Origin: Lewinellaceae bacterium
GTDB lineage: Bacteria > Bacteroidota > Bacteroidia > Chitinophagales > Saprospiraceae
Reading direction: 5' to 3'
Assembly (NCBI GenBank): GCA_020636255.1
Contig: JACJYE010000014.1
Coordinates: 1-64,000 of the forward strand
Length of the DNA stretch: 64,000 nt
Shown: piece by piece, positions 59,901 to 64,000 of the stretch
Layout of the letters: every line of letters begins with the position of its first letter
Numbering within the stretch: the first letter of the stretch is position 1
The notes under the pieces: generated by a model
Database searches by the model: none
Told to the model about the DNA's origin: nothing
Seen by the model: only the letters and a program-made list of their open reading frames with translations
Position numbers and translations under genes: made by a program

Positions 59901-60589
59901 TGGCTGCGCCAAAGGCCGCTGGAGGTTGCGGCGTAGACATCACCCGTTTGGGGATGGACGAACATATCCTGGGTGTACCGGAAATTGCCGTTGAGGGTCG
60001 AAGGCAGGACGTTCCAGCTCTGGCCTCCGTTTACGGATTTGAACAGCGCCAGGCCGGGAATACCGGTGTACAATTCGCCGGTGCCCATGTACATAACCTG
60101 GAGGTTGTTGGGGTCCTGGGCCAGTGCCCCGATGGAGATGTTGTCGAGGTAATCGTCGACATTCTGCCACTGCGGCGGATTGGCGGTGATATCGGTGGTT
60201 TTCCAGAGGCCGCCGGAGACGCCGCCTGCCCAGACGGTTTTACGGGTAGGGTCGCTCTTATCGACGAGGATGACGCGGGTGCGGCCGCCGATATTGTCGG
60301 GCCCGCGTTCACGCCAGCGGGCATCCAGAATGCCTTCAGGCGAGCGGCTGGCATTGAGGGCCTGGCGGCGGCGCGTTTCCTTGACGGCGGCTATTATCCG
60401 CTCTGTAGGCGGGTAGCCGAGAGCCGGGTCTTTGGTGATCTCGAACTGGTATTCCAGAGCTTCTTTGATGCCTTCTTCTTCTTGTTCATGTTCGGAAGGG
60501 TGGAGCGCTGCGGGCTGAAGCCGCCATAAGAGAGCAAGGCCAATGGCCAGTACCAGAATGGGGAGCGAATAGATAAAGGCTTTTTTCAT
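56963..60589 (-). CDS. BNR/sortilin-like propeller protein with PKD domain and T9SS type A sorting domain
   Basis: 1208 residues from the ATG at 60589 (MKKAFIYSLPILVLAIGLAL signal-anchor); an ATG at 60613 adds eight residues. After a short acidic propeptide-like stretch (HEQEEEGIKEALEYQFEITK), the start WRERGPDNIGGRTRVILVD opens a large beta-propeller region of BNR/VPS10-like repeats (VWAGGVSGGLWKT, NGGQSWNVLP, SQDEGSTWNKVLG, NGGLSWQRISN, NGGQSWVNVEG) to about residue 745. A PKD domain follows (FSWSFGDGATSTEPNPVHTY, about 766-806), then a jelly-roll-like region (about 860-1010) and a type A sorting domain (from VLPNPFTDYLEATF, about 1130). Secreted; a glycan- or protein-binding role is possible, but no sialidase active-site set was identified. 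Confidence 0.9.
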   Translation of the reverse strand: MKKAFIYSLPILVLAIGLALLWRLQPAALHPSEHEQEEEGIKEALEYQFEITKDPALGYPPTERIIAAVKETRRRQALNASRSPEGILDARWRERGPDNIGGRTRVILVDKSDPTRKTVWAGGVSGGLWKTTDITANPPQWQNVDDYLDNISIGALAQDPNNLQVMYMGTGELYTGIPGLALFKSVNGGQSWNVLPSTLNGNFRYTQDMFVHPQTGDVYAATSSGLWRSQDEGSTWNKVLGSGQGASGNTMHDVVYHKDSGTMFASNNTAVYKTLTGNPGDWQSVTAGNGFMTGVNRVEIAVSQGTPYYLYAIGNTNGQGTGLHTLANGEGNWASRAAPVDGEGTNYARDQGWYDLEVAADPFTPQHVIIGGIDLYATDNGGLSWQRISNWTGGSPQYVHADQHVAVFDEELPGVVYFGCDGGIFRATNGGLQAGQRNKGYNVTQFYACAIHPEAFKDHFLGGTQDNGSLLLDAYGIDDARTVGGGDGFYTHIDQNEPNFQMISLYYGNYSASYDGGASFGAGVEVNGGFVNPSDFDNDANILYAQTFDGDLARWKRDGGGLDVIDIVGYDVNANMVFADPTTPNRVYVGTSSGLLVRLDNAHQGTSLTPTVINPPSGGSVSSLDVDLDNPSHLLMTVSNYGLPSVYESINGGQSWVNVEGDLPDMPVYWGMFNPGDSKQAIIATELGIWATELISGSQTSWSPPVQAKGTPLTRFTMLQRRESDKVVLASSYGRGMWTSDLFATPTAVLTVDRIHYQDSPLQFVGERSLQAESFSWSFGDGATSTEPNPVHTYSSVGTYTAALTINGNLTTEAQIKILPKRSLPYTPEGESYSGSFEQYPEQYGVYTVSGSAFEQGKSTITGKDGAHSGNNAFVTGLTEQYYQPNTQTILYLPNFDFSAPGIYEFSFWAKYQLDPGFDGLQVQYSTNRGQSWRVLGSNSDPNWYNFRNDNASASAFPSGSSYFSGTRFGFTQYRLNVSNLGGSEDVAFRFLFRSNDSGSYPGLALDDVEITRYEGELLTKVNLFEGAYNSSSNIELNWSTLPEFYCKYFEVEQSFNGKNWEMLDKVNATGGTTSNPQAYEFTTLGQRNLYFFRLHVINQDEASGYEEIFYTDPIVVRRQNFYEGIEVLRVLPNPFTDYLEATFTDVLKDEPITYELFDAAGHRLQSGTQTVSGTLLHIDTARLPAGMYVLSITIGEGAPQSFKVLSR

Positions 60590-60620
60590 GAGCATAACTT
60601 GCGTTGATGACAAAACTCCC

Positions 60621-60628
60621 CAAAATTA
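60621..60628 (-). promoter_or_regulatory. -7 promoter box of the BNR/PKD protein gene
   Basis: Minus-strand TAATTTTG fits TAnnTTTG; TTCG lies 20 bases further upstream (60649-60652 complement) and could be a weak -33. The ATG at 60589 is 31 bases downstream. Confidence 0.5.
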
Positions 60629-60754
60629 CGCCAGCTTCCCTAATTTCACGAATACAATACAGGTAAATCCGTTAAAAAAGCAATTTTATGCCAACTATTA
60701 CTTTTTGCCGACAAAAACTAGGGTGCTGTTCGTACCCTTATAGGGGTAAGCTTC

Positions 60755-60762
60755 TAAATTTG
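60755..60762 (+). promoter_or_regulatory. -7 promoter box of the metalloprotease gene
   Basis: TAAATTTG fits TAnnTTTG exactly, 60 bases before the ATG at 60823; TTCG at 60729-60732 is a weak -33 candidate. Confidence 0.5.
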
Positions 60763-60822
60763 TGTCGTCTGCACGAAGAAGGCCGTTACTATTGATCACA
60801 AACCAAATTTATTTTCTGAAGC

Positions 60823-63800
60823 ATGAAATTTCTATCTACTCTTTTTTGGAGCTTACTGATCTTCCAGGGGCTTCAGGCCCAGAATAACTTCTGGACGGAA
60901 GTGGCCGACAGGCAATCGCTGCCCCCGATATCGGAAGGCTTGTCCGTAGTTCAGCATTATCAGCCGCTAGCCCTTGATTATGAAGCGATTCAACAGGCCC
61001 TGATGACGGCTCCGATGGAGTTTTCACAGGAAAACAGCCCAGCCTTTCTACTGAGCCTGCCACTGCCGGATGGCCGTACGGAAGTTTTTCAAGTCGTGGA
61101 GTCGCCTATACTCGCGCCGGAGCTGGCAGCCCGTTATCCCGAAATAAAAACGTACCGGGGGTATAGCACGAGCAACGCCGCCATCACGACGCGGCTGGAT
61201 GTGGGGCCCGTTGGGTTCCATGCGATCATCACCCTACCCCAGGGCCGGGTTATCATCGAGCCTTATGCTCCGCAGCAAACCCGATACTACGCTGCCTATT
61301 TTGTAAAAGATGTCGAAACGCCCGCAGGAATACGGCTGGAATGTGGCTATGTGCCCGGACAAGCTGGCGGCCTCGAACATTCCGGGGCACTGGAAACCCG
61401 GGATGTTGGGCTGGTCAGCCTGAAAAAGTACACGATCGGCCTGGCGTGTTCGGGAGAATTCGCCGACTATCACAATGCCAGTACCAAAGCCCAGGTACTG
61501 GCCCAGATGACTCAGATCATCAATTTCGCCAACGAATTTATGGTACGCGACCTGGCCGTGCGCCTGGAAATTGCCGCCAATACCGATGCGGCCATTTTCC
61601 TCGATCCCGCTACCGACCCCTATACCAATGGATCTTCTGTGATGGAATCCTTTGCCCAGACCGCGGAGATCCTCAATGCCAACCTTGGGATAGACAATTA
61701 TGACCTCGGCCACTCCTTCATCGCCGGCTGTAGTTCCGGCACCGTGGGCATTGGCAGAGGGCGTGCGTGCAACAATCAAATCGCCGCTGACGAGTTTAAA
61801 GGGTTTGGCATTTCCTGCCAATACTCCGGCAACAGCTCATTTGCCGTGCAATTAGTATGCCATGAGGTCGGCCACCAGTTGAGTGCCAGCCACACTTTCA
61901 ACAACTGCCCTGACGCTGAAGGCGCGGTAACGGCATCATCCGCTTATGAACCTGGAAGTGGCAGCACCATCATGTCTTACGCCGGCTCCTGCGGAGACCA
62001 GAATATATTGATGAATTCAGATGCGTACTATCATACCCAAAGTATTGAGCAGATCAGGACTTATACGCAATCGGGGCTGGGCAGCACCTGTGCAGAGTCT
62101 ATTCCCACCAGCAATTCCGACCCATCGGTAAACCTGCCTTATGAAAATGGGTTTTTCATCCCGGTCCGCACGCCTTTTGAACTCACCGCTGAAGGCGCCG
62201 ACCCCGATGGGGATGCACTAACCTATTGCTGGGAGGAATACGACCTCGGCCCGACCTCCCCTATCGGCAACCCCTCTCTGGATGCGCCTATTTTCCGTTC
62301 CGTGGCGCCAACCAGCAGCCCTAACAGGGTATTCCCCAGCCTGTTGAAGATCGTGAACAACCAGTCCAACAACAACGAAGTACTGCCCACCTACAACCGC
62401 AACCTCACCTTCCGCTGCACGGTGCGGGATAACGACCCGGAAGCAGGCGGCGTGAACTGGGCGCAGGTTCAGTTCAAAGCGGATCAGACGGCAGGGCCTT
62501 TTCTCGTAACAGCACCGAACACCGGTGACGTCACCTGGAAGGTAGGCGAATACCGGGAAGTAACCTGGAACGTGGCGAACACCACCAATCCCCGGGTGAA
62601 ATGTCACTATGTCAACATCAAGCTCTCCGTCGACGGCGGTTTCACCTACCCCTATACGCTGGCGGCCAGCACGCCCAACGACGGCTCCGCTTTCGTTAGC
62701 GTGCCCGATGCCGTGACGGCCGACGCCAGGGTGCGGGTGGAAGCGGCCAACAACATCTTCTTCGACATTTCCAATGCCGACTTCACCATTGCGCCGGCTT
62801 CCGGCCCCGGTTTTGCCATCGACGTATCGCCGGTGGCCGTGCCCCTGTTCTGCACCTCACAGGGCAACATTACGTTCGACATCACGACCGCGCCTCTTCT
62901 CGGTTATGACAGCACCATTACCCTGAGCCTGCTCGGGAGCCTGCCCGCCAACGGTAGTTATGCATTCGGGCAAAACAGCCTGACACCCGGTGAAAGCACC
63001 ACGCTGACGCTCGAGCTGCCCGATTACACCGGGCACGATACCCTGCAGCTCCAGGTCAGCGCCGAAGGGCCAGGGCTGGGAGCCACCAACCGGAGCCTTT
63101 ATATCATTGCAGTATCGTCCGATTTCTCCTCCTTGCAACTGATGGCTCCCGCCGACGGCACATCGGATATCGTGCTGTCTACGAATTTCAGCTGGACGAG
63201 CGCCCCTAACGCTACCTTATACGATTTCCAGCTCGCCACCAGCCCCGCTTTCGGAGTAGATGATATGGTGGAAAGTGCGGAAGGCCTGTCGGCGCCGGGT
63301 TATACACCGACGCAGCTCTTTGAGGAAAACACCCTCTATTTCTGGCGGGTGCGCCCCATCAACGAGTGCGGCCCCGGCGAATGGTTGCCGCCCTTTGCCT
63401 TCCACACGGCGATAGTCGACTGCGCCAATACCGCGGCCAACGACCTGCCCATAAACATTGCCAACAACCCGAATACGAAGATCTCCAAGATAAACATCCC
63501 TACCGACGGCATTATCAGCGACCTCAACCTCACCAATGTGGAGGTCACGTTCCAGCCGGTCAATAGCCTGCGCATATTCCTGGTCAGCCCTGCCGGCACC
63601 GAGGTGCGGCTGTGGAACCTGGACTGCCTCAATACCGGCCTCATCCGCCTCGGCTTCGACGATGAAGCGCCCACGGAGATCACCTGCCCGCCCGACGACA
63701 ACCTGCCAGTACGGCCCGACCAGCCGCTTTCCGCTTTCGATGGCGAGAACACTGCCGGCGAATGGCAGCTGAAAGTACAGGTCGTGACCAGCGGCTTCGG

Positions 63801-64000
63801 CAGCGGCGGCACCATCAAGAGCTGGAGGCTCGAATTCTGTGCGGCCGTAGCCACTACGCCGCCGACGCTCATCACCAACGAGACGCTCGCCGTACCTCCG
63901 GGCGAGGGAAATACGATCACGAAGCAATTGCTGGAAGTGCAGGACGATGTAGCTACGCCTTCACAGGTAACGTACACCATCGTCACGCCGCCCGCCCATG
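60823..64000 (+). CDS. Reprolysin-like secreted metalloprotease (partial, runs off the right end)
   Basis: At least 1059 residues, open to the last base, so the C-terminus (expected T9SS sorting domain) is not seen. Signal peptide MKFLSTLFWSLLIFQGLQAQ. A propeptide-like region spans about 25-200. The zinc site HEVGHQLSASHTF is at residues 347-359 (His347, Glu348, His351, His357), with a Met-turn STIMSYAGSC around Met384: the metzincin M12B-like pattern. Beta domains follow, including a fibronectin-III-like module (about 770-865; LMAPADGTSDIVLSTNFSWT). A proprotein-convertase P-like domain spans about 869-1006 (NIPTDGIISDLNLTNVEVTF, then LRIFLVSPAGTEVRLWN and GEWQLKVQVV). The tail starts another Ig/cadherin-like module. 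Predicted extracellular endopeptidase; substrate unknown. Confidence 0.92.
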   Translation, partial: MKFLSTLFWSLLIFQGLQAQNNFWTEVADRQSLPPISEGLSVVQHYQPLALDYEAIQQALMTAPMEFSQENSPAFLLSLPLPDGRTEVFQVVESPILAPELAARYPEIKTYRGYSTSNAAITTRLDVGPVGFHAIITLPQGRVIIEPYAPQQTRYYAAYFVKDVETPAGIRLECGYVPGQAGGLEHSGALETRDVGLVSLKKYTIGLACSGEFADYHNASTKAQVLAQMTQIINFANEFMVRDLAVRLEIAANTDAAIFLDPATDPYTNGSSVMESFAQTAEILNANLGIDNYDLGHSFIAGCSSGTVGIGRGRACNNQIAADEFKGFGISCQYSGNSSFAVQLVCHEVGHQLSASHTFNNCPDAEGAVTASSAYEPGSGSTIMSYAGSCGDQNILMNSDAYYHTQSIEQIRTYTQSGLGSTCAESIPTSNSDPSVNLPYENGFFIPVRTPFELTAEGADPDGDALTYCWEEYDLGPTSPIGNPSLDAPIFRSVAPTSSPNRVFPSLLKIVNNQSNNNEVLPTYNRNLTFRCTVRDNDPEAGGVNWAQVQFKADQTAGPFLVTAPNTGDVTWKVGEYREVTWNVANTTNPRVKCHYVNIKLSVDGGFTYPYTLAASTPNDGSAFVSVPDAVTADARVRVEAANNIFFDISNADFTIAPASGPGFAIDVSPVAVPLFCTSQGNITFDITTAPLLGYDSTITLSLLGSLPANGSYAFGQNSLTPGESTTLTLELPDYTGHDTLQLQVSAEGPGLGATNRSLYIIAVSSDFSSLQLMAPADGTSDIVLSTNFSWTSAPNATLYDFQLATSPAFGVDDMVESAEGLSAPGYTPTQLFEENTLYFWRVRPINECGPGEWLPPFAFHTAIVDCANTAANDLPINIANNPNTKISKINIPTDGIISDLNLTNVEVTFQPVNSLRIFLVSPAGTEVRLWNLDCLNTGLIRLGFDDEAPTEITCPPDDNLPVRPDQPLSAFDGENTAGEWQLKVQVVTSGFGSGGTIKSWRLEFCAAVATTPPTLITNETLAVPPGEGNTITKQLLEVQDDVATPSQVTYTIVTPPAH

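Noticed and set aside
56963..60589. Calling the BNR protein a sialidase
   Set aside because: BNR-type blades are present but the sialidase arginine triad and FRIP motif were not identified; propeller scaffolds of the sortilin type fit better.

Overview
The window looks like chromosomal DNA from a member of the Bacteroidota, most probably a Saprospiria-type bacterium (Lewinella/Phaeodactylibacter/Haliscomenobacter relatives). Four things point there. Type IX secretion (T9SS) cargo with C-terminal sorting domains is abundant. A PorP/SprF gene sits beside an SprB-repeat protein. Candidate promoters follow the Bacteroidota -7 consensus TAnnTTTG. Several surface proteins carry dockerin-like and cohesin-like modules. 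The DNA is moderately GC-rich. The species assignment is inference. No rRNA, tRNA, CRISPR array, prophage or complete insertion sequence was recognised.

Layout. 1-2.1 kb: terminator, a 69-bp tandem repeat, a WYL regulator and GTP cyclohydrolase II. 2.4-8.4 kb: a heavy-metal efflux operon with a small His-rich exported protein, an RND pump fused to a TolC-like domain, and a lipoprotein adaptor. 8.4-17.7 kb: mixed genes, namely a GIN-domain lipoprotein, a DUF192 protein, a membrane protein with an effector-associated-like N-terminus, lepA with a strong terminator, a 33-residue membrane microprotein, an anti-sigma factor without a visible sigma partner, a lipoprotein that seems to lack its middle, an NlpC/P60-like hydrolase and a GNAT acetyltransferase. 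17.8-22.9 kb: an unrecognised two-gene operon coding for a 1372-residue protein with four 262-residue repeats and a helical lipoprotein. 22.9-23.3 kb: YraN.

23.9-43.9 kb, all on the minus strand, is a surface-protein island. It holds two HYR-repeat giants (1315 and 2239 aa), each with its own terminator. Between them is an apparent three-gene operon: a small cohesin/T9SS protein, a 1951-aa protein with six cohesin-like modules, about twelve SprB repeats and a type B sorting domain, and PorP/SprF. The two giants and the delta-60 protein at 48.3 kb end in the same cassette (CnaB-like, dockerin-like, cohesin-like, T9SS type A domain) behind unrelated N-termini.

44.5-64 kb: a NarL-type response regulator, a 4'-phosphopantetheinyl transferase divergent from a WD40 protein, a small secreted protein, dCTP deaminase, the delta-60 protein, a RecB/AddA-like helicase whose nuclease motif looks degraded, two more T9SS type A proteins, and a reprolysin-like metalloprotease running off the right end.

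The best candidates for something undescribed are the repeat-protein/lipoprotein operon at 17.9-22.8 kb, the shared dockerin-cohesin cassette, and the six-cohesin SprB-like protein with its PorP partner. Intergenic DNA holds several small dispersed repeats: a perfect 25-bp inverted repeat family, a terminator-bearing repeat family, and a terminal-inverted-repeat element of about 80 bp.
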